Source: DATJZG01 sp035499295
GTDB taxonomy: Bacteria; Myxococcota; Myxococcia; Myxococcales; Anaeromyxobacteraceae
Assembly (NCBI GenBank): GCA_035499295.1
Contig: DATJZG010000178.1
Location: 1-64,000, forward strand
Direction of reading: 5' to 3'
DNA length: 64,000 nucleotides
A model generated the notes under the pieces. That model was not told the origin of the DNA and ran no database searches. It saw only the letters and a program-made list of their open reading frames with translations. Each line of letters starts with the position of its first letter. Positions within the stretch are counted from its first letter, which is position 1. The translations under genes and the position numbers were made by a program. Positions 63,697-64,000 of this stretch are shown here, in pieces.

Positions 63697-63720
63697 TGGC
63701 GGGGTGTTACGGGACTCGAA
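63697..63720 (-). other. tRNA 3'-end relic, probable att site
   Basis: The minus strand reads TTCGAGTCCCGTAACACCCC followed by GCCA: a T-loop (TTCGAGT), the 3' half of a T-stem and an acceptor end finishing in CCA. The bases 5' of the T-loop cannot form the T-stem or the rest of a cloverleaf, so this is a 3' fragment, not a functional tRNA. Such fragments are left at the far att of elements that integrate in tRNA genes. Confidence 0.6.
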
Positions 63721-64000
63721 AGCGCTGGGACGTAGAGTGATAATCCGCCGACGGGGTACGCCCCTCTTCAGGAACGCCCTGCGGCCCAGCGGTTTTCGGG
63801 TCCCGTCCTTCTCCTCGGCAGGCGACGCCAGTCCACGCGAATCGGCACCTATGGAGAACGGGAGGCGGCTCGGGCCGGTCGGGTCTTGGCCCCGTCCTGC
63901 CTTGAAGCGCGGCCGGTTCCTCCAAGCACGCAGTCTGAAGCAGCCGCTCAGCGTCTTGAAGAGGTCTTCCGGCGAGGAGCGGGGCGCGGGGAAACGTCCT
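63721..64000. other. 280 bp to the right edge without recognisable gene
   Basis: No open frame with recognisable motifs, no RNA gene. Probably continuation of the decayed element or of its flank. Confidence 0.35.

Noticed and set aside
63697..63775. A complete tRNA gene on the minus strand
   Set aside because: Only the T-loop to CCA part matches; the bases 5' of the T-loop cannot pair with CCCGT, and no acceptor 5' strand or anticodon arm is found.

Overview
The window is about 70% GC, uses many GTG starts and is densely packed, with repeated 4-bp GTGA stop/start overlaps. The gene content (Tsx-like porin, TolB/TPR and HDOD proteins, a repeat lipoprotein with 13 Cys-bracketed units, two-CW protein, small secondary-metabolite operon) suggests a Myxococcota-type deltaproteobacterium such as an Anaeromyxobacter relative. 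That assignment is an inference from style and families; no rRNA or other marker gene is present.

1-31.3 kb is a nucleobase uptake and breakdown island. The catabolic block (1-16.1 kb) holds an SsnA-like aminohydrolase cut by the left edge, a dihydropyrimidinase/hydantoinase, an N-acyl-D-amino-acid deacylase-like amidohydrolase, an M20 N-carbamoyl-amino-acid/allantoate hydrolase, a single-chain molybdenum hydroxylase of the XdhD/selenium-dependent type, a shortened YgfK, a classical XdhA-XdhB pair, guanine deaminase and an 8-oxoguanine-deaminase-like enzyme. SsnA, HydA, YgfK and an XdhD-type enzyme together are the core of the E. coli/Clostridium locus linked to anaerobic purine/urate breakdown. 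No urate oxidase is present. The transport block (16.2-30.4 kb) has two complete BMP-type nucleoside ABC transporters, a Tsx-like outer-membrane channel, a UraA-type permease, another deaminase and L-serine dehydratase; a uracil phosphoribosyltransferase closes the island. No transcription regulator is encoded in it, but two sigma-54-like promoters are visible.

31.4-34.9 kb carries an ATP-grasp/esterase pair, a TerB-like protein and an acetyltransferase. 35.0-42.2 kb is a compact operon: acyl-CoA dehydrogenase, amino-acid adenylation enzyme, two acyl carrier proteins, an active ketosynthase, a catalytically dead ketosynthase partner (chain-length-factor-like), a ketoreductase and a phosphopantetheinyl transferase. 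It reads as a small type II polyketide pathway primed by an oxidised amino acid, possibly proline to pyrrole/pyrroline.

42.2-64.0 kb is mixed: a Cys-motif protein, NhaA, hemerythrin, a response-regulator gene broken by two 1-base losses, the repeat lipoprotein, an HDOD protein, a TolB/TPR membrane protein, a bestrophin/DUF4239-like protein, two adjacent secreted proteins (a zinc phospholipase/S1-P1-like domain with a barrel-like tail, and a GLG1-type cysteine-repeat protein with a barrel-like tail), and a large GH63-like glycosidase. The last 2.5 kb is decayed mobile DNA with a two-CW protein, a frameshifted integrase and a 24-nt tRNA 3'-end relic.
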